From contig NZ_JAIQDE010000049.1 in assembly GCF_020037015.1 (NCBI RefSeq), forward strand, positions 1 to 34,170: 34,170 nt of DNA, given 5' to 3'. Under the pieces are notes generated by a model that was given only the letters and a program-made list of their open reading frames with translations, made no database searches and was not told the origin of the DNA. Source of the DNA: Corallococcus sp. AS-1-6. Its GTDB lineage: Bacteria > Myxococcota > Myxococcia > Myxococcales > Myxococcaceae. Position numbers and translations under genes: made by a program. Below, piece after piece: positions 24,103 through 31,876 of the stretch; position 1 is the first letter of the stretch; every line of letters begins with the position of its first letter.

Positions 24103-25242
24103 TCATTGCAGGCTGACCGTGGTGCGCAGGAGCGCCAGGTACGACCAGTCGCGCGTGGGCATCTCCACGGGCGGCGTGTCGTAGTGGTTCACGTAGCCCG
24201 CGACGCCGAAGCCCAGGAAGCGCGTGACCCACCAGCGCAACGCCAGCGCGCCGCCCGTGGTGCCTCCGGGCTCCACGTCCGGCGCGCCCCGGCCCAGCCA
24301 CAGCCGCTCCACGCGCGCGGCCAGCTCCAGTGAGCCGGAGGGGATGCCCTCCGAGCCCACGCCCGCGAGCGCTTCCGGCCACCGCGCCCCCTGGCGCGGC
24401 ATGCCCCGGATGACCCAGGACGCCTCCACGCCCAGGCCCTGGCTGCTCATCGTGGGCAGGGCTTCGCGAGGCGTGGCCGGGTTGCCGTCCGTGTCGCGCG
24501 AGCGGTGCTCCCACGCGGCGGCGGCCTGCACGTCCACGCGCACCGGCCCCGCGTCCAGCCGCCCGTGCGCCTCCGTCACGGTGCGGTAGCCGGACACCGG
24601 AGGCGGCCGGTAGAAGAGGAAGTTCTGTGCCCCGCGCCCGCCGATGCCGGGCCGGTCGAAGGCGTCCTCCACGTGCGCGCCCGCGCCCACGCGGACGCCG
24701 CCGTGGCGCACGTCCATCCGCACGTCCACGGAGGGCTGGGCGTTGTCGTTGCCCAAGGGGCTGCCGGAGCCGTTGCCCAGCCGCAGCCAGCCCTCCAGGG
24801 GCAGCGACGCGGGCGTCCACTGCACCTCCGCGCCCAGGTCGCGCCGGGCCCAGAACGCCGCCGTCACCAGCGGCAGCTCCGGGATGGGCAGCGTCTCGAT
24901 GCTCTGGTCGCGCCCGGCGGGGAACAGCGGCGTCTTCGCGTAGCCCACGGAGAAGCGCAGCCCGTCGATGACGAGGAAGTCCACGTACGCGTCCAGTAGC
25001 GCGGGCTTCTCCTGCGCCCACTCCGCCGTGCCCACGGCCACCAGCCAGGGCACGGGCTGGCCTCGTCCGCCCAGGCGCAGGCGCGCCAGGTTGAAGCCGT
25101 TGTGCCCCTCGATGTCGTCCGCGTGGACGCGGTAGTCCACCTCCCCCACGAAGGTAGGGGTGAAGCGCGGGAAGTTCTCCTCCCCGGCCAGGGCGGTCGC
25201 TGACGCGAGCAGGGCCAGCGTGAACAGGGAAGCGGACTTCAT
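24103..25242 (-). CDS. Phosphate-selective porin O/P-like outer-membrane protein
   Basis: The 379-aa protein has a signal peptide (1-19, TALA before GEE) and alternating beta strands throughout. Segments such as FTPTFVGEVDYRVHADD, FNLARLRLGGRG and DAYVDFLVIDGLRFSVGYAKTPLF resemble OprP/OprO-family porins, and it ends on an aromatic strand (YLALLRTTVSLQ). It should form a beta-barrel pore for anions or small solutes; specificity cannot be read from sequence. Its ATG overlaps the stop of the upstream beta-propeller lipoprotein gene (ATGA), so the two are coupled. Confidence 0.82.
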   Translation of the reverse strand: MKSASLFTLALLASATALAGEENFPRFTPTFVGEVDYRVHADDIEGHNGFNLARLRLGGRGQPVPWLVAVGTAEWAQEKPALLDAYVDFLVIDGLRFSVGYAKTPLFPAGRDQSIETLPIPELPLVTAAFWARRDLGAEVQWTPASLPLEGWLRLGNGSGSPLGNDNAQPSVDVRMDVRHGGVRVGAGAHVEDAFDRPGIGGRGAQNFLFYRPPPVSGYRTVTEAHGRLDAGPVRVDVQAAAAWEHRSRDTDGNPATPREALPTMSSQGLGVEASWVIRGMPRQGARWPEALAGVGSEGIPSGSLELAARVERLWLGRGAPDVEPGGTTGGALALRWWVTRFLGFGVAGYVNHYDTPPVEMPTRDWSYLALLRTTVSLQ

Positions 25243-26135
25243 TCGAGCGGGATGATGCGCAGGGTGTGGTTCGTGCCGTCTTCCGGAGTGCCGTCATGGT
25301 CGGCGATGAAGAGGCGCTTGTTCTTCGCATCCCAGGCCAGGCCGTGCGGCTCCTGGAAGCCGCCGGCCACCACGCTCACCTCGCCCGTCTGGCGGATGCT
25401 CAGCACGGTGCCGTCGCGGCTGCCGGTGAGCAGCGTGTCGTTGGGGCCCACGGCCAGCAGGTCCGGGCTGTTCAGCGTGGCGAAGGCCACCAGTTGCGAC
25501 GGCGCGGACAGCGGCGCGCGGTACACCTTGCCCGCGAGCTGGTCGCTGATGAAGAGCGAGTCCTTCACCGCGAGCACGCCCACGGGCTTCTGGAGCGCGC
25601 CCACCACCTCCGTCTCGGTGCCGTCCAGCGTGAGGCGGGCCACGCTGCCCACGTTCACGTTGTTGTTGCGCACGAAGTAGCCGTCGTAGAGCTGCCCGTC
25701 CTCGGTGACGGTGATGCCGATGCGGCGGCGCACCGCAGGCAGGTTGGGGACGATGGCGGACGTGCCATCCGGCCGGACGTAGACGACGTCGCCTGCGGTG
25801 CCGCCTCCGAAGCGCACCACCACCAGCGTGCCGTCCGGCAGCCGCACCAGGTCACCCAGGCCCGGGCCGTTCGCGGGCGCCGCGGGCAGGTCCGCCACCT
25901 TCGCGATGCCCTCGCCGTCGCGGTAGCTCAGCACGCGGTTGTTCTGGTCGTCGGCCATGTAGAGGGTCGCGCTCTCCGCGTCCCACCAGAGGCCGTTGGG
26001 GTCGCCGTCCAACGCGATGGTCTTGGGGCCCCGCTCGATGACGGGGTTCTCCGAGGGGCCGGGCACTTCGGGGGACGACGAGCAACCCACGGCGGCCAGC
26101 GTCATGCCCAGCAGGGCAGGGAAGAGGATTCGCAT
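25239..26135 (-). CDS. Beta-propeller (SMP-30/NHL-like) lipoprotein
   Basis: This 298-aa lipoprotein has signal MRILFPALLGMT and lipobox AAVGC (Cys18). The body shows repeated blades such as LWWDAESATLYMADDQNNRV, SLFISDQLAGKVYRA and GLAWDAKNKRLFIADHDG, typical of six-bladed NHL/SMP-30 propellers that bind ligands or hydrolyse lactones. The ATG at 26135 follows GGAGGGG; the longer open frame upstream is antisense to the thioredoxin-like gene and is discarded. It is translationally coupled to the porin, suggesting a shared outer-envelope role such as solute capture or sensing, which is inference. Confidence 0.85.
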   Translation of the reverse strand: MRILFPALLGMTLAAVGCSSSPEVPGPSENPVIERGPKTIALDGDPNGLWWDAESATLYMADDQNNRVLSYRDGEGIAKVADLPAAPANGPGLGDLVRLPDGTLVVVRFGGGTAGDVVYVRPDGTSAIVPNLPAVRRRIGITVTEDGQLYDGYFVRNNNVNVGSVARLTLDGTETEVVGALQKPVGVLAVKDSLFISDQLAGKVYRAPLSAPSQLVAFATLNSPDLLAVGPNDTLLTGSRDGTVLSIRQTGEVSVVAGGFQEPHGLAWDAKNKRLFIADHDGTPEDGTNHTLRIIPLE

Positions 26136-26271
26136 GGAACCCCCTCCTAGCGCAGGGGGAGGCCGGGAAATACAGGCACCGGACATTGACCCGGCCCTGG
26201 AGGGCGCGACGCCGCCGGGGCGTGTGCCGGTAGCGTCACGGTGGACGGACATCTCCCAGGAGTCGTTCGGA

Positions 26272-26871
26272 ATGAGCGGGTCTTCTACCCGGGGCTGGCT
26301 GATGCTCGCGGGGGCGCTGTGGTTGGGCGGAATCGTCACGGGCATCGTGGCGCTGGCCCGGTACGCGATGACGCCGGGCGCCGCGCCCGCGACGGCGGCG
26401 ACGTGGCCGGAGGGAACGCGGCTGGTGCGCCAGGCCGGACGTCCGGTGCTGGTGATGCTGGCGCATCCGAAGTGCGTCTGCACGCGGGCGAGCCTGGCGG
26501 AGCTGGCGCAGGTGATGGCGCACGCGGGCGGGCGCGCGGAGGCGTTCGTGCTGTTCCTGCGTCCGGAGGGACTGGAGGACGGCTGGGAGCAAGGCGACCT
26601 GTGGCGCACGGCCGCGAGCATCCCGGGCGTCACGGCGCTGCGTGACCCGGACGGCGTGGAGGCGAAGCGCTTCGGCGCGACGACCTCCGGGCACGTGGTG
26701 CTCTACGGCGCGGACGGGCGCCTGCGCTTCAGCGGAGGCATCACGGTGGCGCGCGGGCACGTGGGCGACAGCCCGGGACGCGAGGCGCTGGAGCGCGTGC
26801 TGCGCGAGGACGGCGAGGGCGGCGGCACCCCGGTGTATGGCTGCGCGCTGGAGACGCCGGAGGGGCGCTGA
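26272..26871 (+). CDS. Membrane-anchored thioredoxin-like protein with CxC motif
   Basis: The 199-aa protein has one N-terminal transmembrane helix (about 8-30) followed by a thioredoxin-like domain. The active-site position reads HPKCVCTRASL (Cys68, Cys70), a CxC rather than CxxC arrangement. ATTSGHVVLYGADGRLRFSGGIT matches the cis-Pro/strand region of peroxiredoxin-like folds. It is probably periplasmic and may act in thiol or copper/haem chemistry; related proteins are sometimes named RedB. The ATG at 26272 has AGGAG upstream at 9 nt. It is divergent from the propeller lipoprotein gene. Confidence 0.75.
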   Translation: MSGSSTRGWLMLAGALWLGGIVTGIVALARYAMTPGAAPATAATWPEGTRLVRQAGRPVLVMLAHPKCVCTRASLAELAQVMAHAGGRAEAFVLFLRPEGLEDGWEQGDLWRTAASIPGVTALRDPDGVEAKRFGATTSGHVVLYGADGRLRFSGGITVARGHVGDSPGREALERVLREDGEGGGTPVYGCALETPEGR

Positions 26872-27028
26872 GGCGCGCGGATGTCCTGCGCTGGTCGAAT
26901 GGGCGCGGGAGCGTGTCTGGCTTTGGACGTCCCGGGGGGGAGGGCGGTTGGCGCGGTGGAGGCGTCTGGGATTGGCTCCGCGCGCTTCTGGCGGCCGTGC
27001 CACGTTCATCCGCGGGGGAATCCAGTCC

Positions 27029-28114
27029 ATGTCGCTCGACCACTACGTCACCCTGGGCCGCTCCGGCCTGCGCGTCAGCCCCTTCTGCCTGGGGGCCATG
27101 ACGTTCGGCGAGGACCTGGGCTGGGGCAGCAGCGTGGAGACGTCCAACGCCATCCTGGACCGCTTCATCGAGCGGGGCGGGAACTTCATCGACACGGCGA
27201 ACGCGTACACGTTCGGGCACTCGGAGAAGATCATCGGGGACCACATCGGGAGGCACCCGGCGAAGCGCGACCGGGTGGTCATCGCGACGAAGTTCTTCTC
27301 CAACCTGTTCGAGAAGGACCCGAATGGCGGCGGCGCGGGCCGCAAGTCGGTGATGGCGGCATGCGACGAATCGCTGCGCCGGCTTCAGACGGACTACATC
27401 GACCTGTACTGGATGCACGCCTGGGACGCGAACACGCCCATCGAGGAGACGATGCGGGCGCTGGACGACCTGGTGCGCTCGGGCAAGGTCCGCTACGTGG
27501 GCTTCTCCGACACGCCCGCGTGGAAGGTGTCGCAGGCGCAGGTGACGGCCTTCTTCCGGGGCTGGGCGCCGCTGGTGGCGTTGCAGATCGAGTACTCGCT
27601 GCTGGAGCGCACGGTGGAGGGCGAGCTCATCCCGATGGCGCGAGAGCTGGGGCTGGGCGTGACGCCGTGGTCGCCGCTGCGCAGCGGGGTGCTGAGCGGC
27701 AAGTACACGCGGGAGAACGCGGGCAGGCAGAAGGCGGACCGGGGCGCGTGGGCGGAGGCGTCGCTCAACGAGAAGACCTACAAGCTCATCGACGTGCTCC
27801 AGCGCGTGGCGAAGGAGCAGGCCTCCACGGTGGCGCGCGTGGCGCTGGCCTGGGTGCAGGGCCGGCCGGGCGTGGCGTCCACCATCCTGGGCGCGCGCAC
27901 GCTGGAGCAGTTGGACAACAACCTGGGCGCGCTGGACGTGAAGCTCACGCCCGCGCAGGTGAAGGCGCTGGACGACGAATCCCAGCCCACGCTCAACTTC
28001 CCGGCGGCCTTCCTCCAGGGCGCGCCGTCCTTCATGCACGCGGGCCTGCGCGTGAACGGAGTCCAGGCCCCGCCCAGCAACCTGACGCCCAAGGCAGGCA
28101 CCCCCCGGTACTGA
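27029..28114 (+). CDS. Aldo/keto reductase
   Basis: The 361-aa cytoplasmic oxidoreductase reduces carbonyls with NADPH. The catalytic tetrad is visible: Asp and Tyr in NFIDTANAYTFG, Lys in VVIATKFF and His in LYWMHAWD. The C-terminal cofactor site includes VASTILGARTLEQLDNNL. It belongs to the YajO/Tas-like group and is not closely similar to the nearby pseudogene. The ATG at 27029 is preceded by GGGGGAA. It lies 157 nt after the thioredoxin-like gene. Confidence 0.9.
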   Translation: MSLDHYVTLGRSGLRVSPFCLGAMTFGEDLGWGSSVETSNAILDRFIERGGNFIDTANAYTFGHSEKIIGDHIGRHPAKRDRVVIATKFFSNLFEKDPNGGGAGRKSVMAACDESLRRLQTDYIDLYWMHAWDANTPIEETMRALDDLVRSGKVRYVGFSDTPAWKVSQAQVTAFFRGWAPLVALQIEYSLLERTVEGELIPMARELGLGVTPWSPLRSGVLSGKYTRENAGRQKADRGAWAEASLNEKTYKLIDVLQRVAKEQASTVARVALAWVQGRPGVASTILGARTLEQLDNNLGALDVKLTPAQVKALDDESQPTLNFPAAFLQGAPSFMHAGLRVNGVQAPPSNLTPKAGTPRY

Positions 28115-28141
28115 GGTGGAACGCCGTGTCGGGGCATTCTG

Positions 28142-28165
28142 TATGATACGTACAGAACGTACGTT
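28142..28165 (+). promoter_or_regulatory. Antitoxin promoter/operator region
   Basis: A -10-like TATGAT (28142-28147) is followed by TACGTA (28147-28152) and the 10-bp perfect palindrome AACGTACGTT (28156-28165). Two ACGTAC units 9 bp apart just upstream of a Phd-type gene fit the autoregulatory operators of this family. No good -35 hexamer is present at 16-18 bp. The RBS GAGGAA and ATG 28181 follow. Confidence 0.5.
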
Positions 28166-28180
28166 TCCCGAGGAACGGCC

Positions 28181-28534
28181 ATGATGGAAGTCAGCATCAC
28201 CGAAGCGCGCGACGACCTGGCGGAGCTGCTCAACCGGGCGGCCTACGGGAAGGAGCGGCTCGTCCTGACCCGGCACGGCAAGAAGCTGGTCGCGGTGATT
28301 CCCTTCGAGGACCTCCAGGCGCTGGAGGCGCTGGAGGACCGGCGGGACATCCAGAAGGCGGACGCCGCGCGCCGGGAGTCCGAGGGCCAGCCGCGCGTCG
28401 CGTGGAAGCAGGTGAAGGCGGAGCTGGGGCTCACGAAGAAGAAGGCGAAGAAACCGGCTAGCGGTAGATCTCCCGCCGGTGGCCCAGCTCGACGATCAAC
28501 ACCACGAGCCGGCCGTCCTCGACCTGGTAGATGA
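28181..28534 (+). CDS. Phd/YefM-family antitoxin
   Basis: The 117-aa protein begins with the Phd/YefM DNA-binding fold: MEVSITEARDDLAELLNRA, then RLVLTRHGKKLVAVIPFEDLQALE. This N-terminal domain dimerises on operator DNA, and the C-terminal tail normally wraps and neutralises a RelE/ParE- or Doc-type toxin. The tail here is basic (GLTKKKAKKPASGRSP) and extends 25 codons into sequence that encodes the end of the toxin on the other strand, so the annotated C-terminus may be longer than in relatives. The toxin gene is convergent rather than downstream in the same operon. Confidence 0.85.
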   Translation: MMEVSITEARDDLAELLNRAAYGKERLVLTRHGKKLVAVIPFEDLQALEALEDRRDIQKADAARRESEGQPRVAWKQVKAELGLTKKKAKKPASGRSPAGGPARRSTPRAGRPRPGR

Positions 28535-28730
28535 CGCGGTAGTCACCGATGCGGATCCGCAGGTAGTCGCTGCCCTTGAGCTTCTCCGCGCCCACGGGCC
28601 GGGGCTCCGTGGCCAGGGCGTCGATCCGCTTCGCGATGCGGCGCTGATGGACCGGATCCACCGCCGCGAGCTGCTTCACGGCGGCCTGGAGGAACTCGAC
28701 CGTATAGATGGCGGAGGGCTTCGTGCTCAT
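28458..28730 (-). CDS. RelE/ParE-family toxin, convergent to its antitoxin
   Basis: The 90-aa protein is a full-length RelE/ParE-fold toxin: YTVEFLQAAVKQLAAVD, RRIAKRIDALATEPRP, then GSDYLRIRIGDYRVIYQVED and the typical ending VELGHRREIYR. RelE members cleave ribosome-bound mRNA, whereas ParE members poison gyrase; the sequence alone does not separate them securely, though the RIRIGDYRVIY and GHRREIY blocks favour RelE. It overlaps the Phd-type antitoxin gene tail to tail by 77 bp on the opposite strand. No strong RBS precedes ATG 28730, so expression may be low. Confidence 0.85.
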   Translation of the reverse strand: MSTKPSAIYTVEFLQAAVKQLAAVDPVHQRRIAKRIDALATEPRPVGAEKLKGSDYLRIRIGDYRVIYQVEDGRLVVLIVELGHRREIYR

Positions 28731-28996
28731 TCGGGGCGGGTGGCCCCCGAGTGTCTACCTGCCCCTCCTGACATGGCGGGTTGGCAGTGGAAAGCCGAAC
28801 CCTGTCGGCACACCGGCGCACAGTGTGGAGTGCGGGGCCTTACGTTTCGGGGCTCGGGTGGGGGCAAAGGGCCGCTGGAACGTTCACGGGCGGACGCTGG
28901 CGGTAGCGCGAACGGGGGGCGTTCCTAACATCGGCCCCCTGGCAGTGAGTCGGTGGTCGGGCGGTCTGGCGCGGTACGGGCGGCGGGGAGGGTGGC

Positions 28997-30532
28997 GTGA
29001 GCGAGCGACTGACGGGTGATGTGTCTTCGCGGGCGCAGGCGGGTGGTCCGGACTTCTCCCGCGACCCCGAGACCTTCGAAGCAGAGCTGGATGCGTGCCT
29101 CGAACGCGCCCTCTCCTCCGTGTCCTCCGAAGAAGAGGAGCTCGTGCCGGAGTCCTTCGCGACCGGCCCGCTGCGCACGCTGCTCGACCTGGCCTCCACG
29201 GAGGAGTCCTGGCTCCAGTCGCTGCCGCCGTCCTCCAACGACAACGTGGAGCCCCAGCTCACGCTGTCCGCCGAGGCCGCGAACGTCGTCATCCCGGAGT
29301 GGCTGCGCGCGGAGGAGTCCGCGTCCAGCACCTCCCAGCAGCGCTCCTGCGGCGCCGTGACGTCGTGGGATGCCCCGCCGCCGTCGCCCGCCTGGGCCAC
29401 GCCCGGCTCTCCCGCCGAGGCCTACGCGCCGCAGCCGTGGATGCCGTACGCCCCCGTGGCGCCCGAGCCTCCGCCGCCCGTCATCGCCGACGCCTCCACG
29501 CACATCCTCGGCATGAGCCCCATGTCCTTCGTCAGCGCCGTGGCGATGGGCGCGCTCGCCGCGGGGCTCCTCGTCGTCGCGGGCCTGCGGCTCACGTCGA
29601 AGGATGAGGCGCGGTCCATGCCGCAAGCGCAGGTCCTGACTGGCACCGTCGCCGCGCGAGCCGGCGCTCCGGGAACGCAGGGCTTCGCGACGACTCAGCC
29701 GAACACCCTGGCCACCCAGGGCGCCATGCCCGCGCAGGGCTTCTACGGTGTCCCCGGCATCCAGGCGGGCACGCCGGACCTCTCCCAGTCCATCGCGGGC
29801 GGCGTGAACACCCCCGCACTCACGGACGCGCAGCGCGCCGCGCAGGCCCTCACCCCGAACACGCCCGTCCTCGCGGGCCCCGCGAGCGCGGGCCTGACCA
29901 CCGGCCTGCACACGCTGGCCCCGGACCCCACGCCGTCCCAGCAGCCCGCTCCGGCGGCGCCGAAGAAGGCCCCCGTGGCCCAGCGCGCCGCCACGCTCGA
30001 AGCGCCCGAGGACACCGGCGATGTCCGCGAGATGTCCTTCGGCGGCGAAATCTCCGAGGAGGAGCTGGCCCGGGCCCGTCAGGCCGCCGCCGAAGCCGAG
30101 GCCGAGGAAGCCGCGCAGCCCGAATCCGAAATCGACGAGGACTTCGCCCGCGAGCTCGGCTTCACCGACGACGCGGAGGCCTCCGCCCCGAAGCAGACCC
30201 AGGAGAAGACCGTCTACATCCCGCCGGCCCCGACCTCCGAGCGCGAGCAGCTCGCGCCCTCGGACATCACCAACGTGGTCGTCACGAACCAGCCCGCCAT
30301 CGCCGCCTGCGTCCAGAACTTCAAGGCCGGCACCGCGCTGGAGAACGGCGGACGCTTCCAACTGCGCTGGTCCGTGGACACCGCCGGCACCGTCTCCGGC
30401 GTCGCCATGGAGACCGAGGCCCTGCAGGGCTCCCCGCTCGCCGGCTGCATCGAGGACCAGGTGCGCGGCTGGAAGTTCCCCGTGCACCGCGTCGCCATGA
30501 ACGCCCCCGTGCACTACCCCTTCGTCTTCTAA
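28997..30532 (+). CDS. AgmX/PglI-type TonB-like C-terminal domain protein
   Basis: The 511-aa protein has an acidic cytoplasmic N-terminal region (1-170), one transmembrane helix (about 173-197, SFVSAVAMGALAAGLLVVAG), a long Pro/Ala/Glu-rich periplasmic linker and a C-terminal domain of about 95 aa. That domain (ITNVVVTNQPAIAACVQNF, GRFQLRWSVDTAGTVSGV, CIEDQVRGWKFP) matches the TonB-like AgmX/PglI C-terminal domain of myxobacterial gliding-motility and envelope-spanning proteins. It probably reaches across the periplasm to couple inner-membrane energy to an outer-membrane partner; no ExbB/ExbD genes are nearby. The GTG at 28997 is used with GGGAGG upstream. Confidence 0.8.
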   Translation: MSERLTGDVSSRAQAGGPDFSRDPETFEAELDACLERALSSVSSEEEELVPESFATGPLRTLLDLASTEESWLQSLPPSSNDNVEPQLTLSAEAANVVIPEWLRAEESASSTSQQRSCGAVTSWDAPPPSPAWATPGSPAEAYAPQPWMPYAPVAPEPPPPVIADASTHILGMSPMSFVSAVAMGALAAGLLVVAGLRLTSKDEARSMPQAQVLTGTVAARAGAPGTQGFATTQPNTLATQGAMPAQGFYGVPGIQAGTPDLSQSIAGGVNTPALTDAQRAAQALTPNTPVLAGPASAGLTTGLHTLAPDPTPSQQPAPAAPKKAPVAQRAATLEAPEDTGDVREMSFGGEISEEELARARQAAAEAEAEEAAQPESEIDEDFARELGFTDDAEASAPKQTQEKTVYIPPAPTSEREQLAPSDITNVVVTNQPAIAACVQNFKAGTALENGGRFQLRWSVDTAGTVSGVAMETEALQGSPLAGCIEDQVRGWKFPVHRVAMNAPVHYPFVF

Positions 30533-30588
30533 CCCTCCTACTTCCCCCGCGACGCTCGACGAGGTGTGGGCGCTGGTTAGATTGGCGC

Positions 30589-30909
30589 ATGGCCGCGCGG
30601 GAGGAAGAAGACCCCATCGAGTTGCACCTGTGTCACCGTTGCCTGATGCGGCTGCCGGTGGACGCGGGCGGGGTGGACCTTCCGCGCCGGGTGCGTGAAG
30701 CGCTCAAGGCCCACGGCCTGGCGGACAAGACGCAGCTCATCCCGGCGTCCTGCCTGGGTCACTGCCCCACGGGGAAGGTCACCGTGCTCGTGGTCCCCGA
30801 CGCCACGGCGCGGGGCACGCACGCGAAGCTCATCGACCCGAAGGAGGACGGCGAGGACCTCGCGAGGCACCTGTGCGACCGGCTCGCGCCGAAAGCCGGG
30901 CCGCCTTGA
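30589..30909 (+). CDS. Thioredoxin-like [2Fe-2S] ferredoxin-type protein
   Basis: This 106-aa soluble protein has four cysteines in the spacing of thioredoxin-like ferredoxins: HLCHRC (Cys15, Cys18) and SCLGHCPTG (Cys55, Cys59), followed by KVTVLVVPD. It probably binds a [2Fe-2S] cluster and acts as a small electron carrier or metal-binding protein. The gene begins 56 nt after the AgmX-like gene. Its last 80 bp overlap, on the opposite strand, the 3' end of pdxA. Confidence 0.78.
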   Translation: MAAREEEDPIELHLCHRCLMRLPVDAGGVDLPRRVREALKAHGLADKTQLIPASCLGHCPTGKVTVLVVPDATARGTHAKLIDPKEDGEDLARHLCDRLAPKAGPP

Positions 30910-31876
30910 GCAGGGCCTCCATCATGGGCACGCAGCTCGCGGTCCCCGTGCCGGCGATCGCATAGGCGGTGCCGTGGTCCGGGGACGTGCGCGGCACCGG
31001 CAGGCCCAGCGTCACGTTCACCGTGCGCTCGAAGTCCAGCGCCTTGGCCGGGATGAGCCCCTGGTCGTGGTACATGGCCAGCACCGCGTCGTACTTCGCG
31101 CCGACCTCATCGGGCCGGGCGAACAGGCCGTCCGCGGGGATGGGCCCGTGCGCATCCACCCGCTTCGCCCGCGCGAGGCGGATGGCGGGCCCGATCACCT
31201 CCACCTCCTCGCGCCCCAGCATCCCGCCTTCGCCCGCATGCGGGTTGAGCCCCAGCACGGCGATGCGCGGCTTGCGGCCCACCACCGGCTGGAGGCTGCG
31301 CGAGAGCAACTGGAGCTGCGCCACCAGCTTCTCCACCGTCAGCAGCTTCGGCAGCGCGGAAATGGGGACGTGGTTCGTCGCCAGCGCGATGCGCACGCGA
31401 GGCCCGTCCATCATCATCAACACGTCCACGCCGAACGCGTCCGCCAGCACCTCCGTGTGGCCCATGAAGGGGATGCCCGCGCGCGAGATCTCCTCCTTCG
31501 ACACGGGCGCGGTGCACAGCGCGTCCACCGTCCCGGCGCGCATCGCGTCGATGGCGGCGCGCACGTACGCGTACTGTGCCTTGCCGCCCTCGCGCGTGGG
31601 CTTGCCCGGCACGCGGTGCTTCGCCGGCAGGTGCGTGACCTCCACCACCGCGGGCCCTGTCGTGCGGCCCAGCGCTTCCAGGGCCACGCGCGGGAAGCGG
31701 CGGAAGAGGGGGAAGCCGTCCAGCGTGGGCCCGTCACCGAACACCACGGGCACCAGCGCGCGGCGCACCGCGGGCTTCGCCAGCGCCAGGGCCGTCACCT
31801 CCGGCCCGATGCCGGACACGTCCCCCAGCGAGATGCCCACGCGGGGCCGCGCGTCCGCCGTGGCCACCGCGCTCAC
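30830..31876 (-). CDS. pdxA: 4-Hydroxythreonine-4-phosphate dehydrogenase
   Basis: The 348-aa cytoplasmic enzyme oxidises 4-phosphohydroxythreonine in pyridoxal phosphate synthesis. Metal and substrate residues are in place: His140-Thr141 (GHTE), His169 (ATNH), His213 (NPHAGEGG) and His270 (MYHDQGL), plus RTSPDHGTA near 300. The usual N-terminal GDPAGIGPE reads GDVSGIGPE here, a conservative variant at the loop. The ATG overlaps the stop of the SurA-like gene by 4 bp, matching the surA-pdxA order known from E. coli. A 25-residue tail beyond the conserved domain runs antisense into the ferredoxin-type gene. Confidence 0.93.
   Translation of the reverse strand: MSAVATADARPRVGISLGDVSGIGPEVTALALAKPAVRRALVPVVFGDGPTLDGFPLFRRFPRVALEALGRTTGPAVVEVTHLPAKHRVPGKPTREGGKAQYAYVRAAIDAMRAGTVDALCTAPVSKEEISRAGIPFMGHTEVLADAFGVDVLMMMDGPRVRIALATNHVPISALPKLLTVEKLVAQLQLLSRSLQPVVGRKPRIAVLGLNPHAGEGGMLGREEVEVIGPAIRLARAKRVDAHGPIPADGLFARPDEVGAKYDAVLAMYHDQGLIPAKALDFERTVNVTLGLPVPRTSPDHGTAYAIAGTGTASCVPMMEALLKAARLSARAGRTGASRGPRRPPSGR

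Noticed and set aside
28967-28982. GG-N10-GC upstream of the AgmX-like gene
   Set aside because: Poor -12 match (GGGC), and the implied start site would fall within the RBS.
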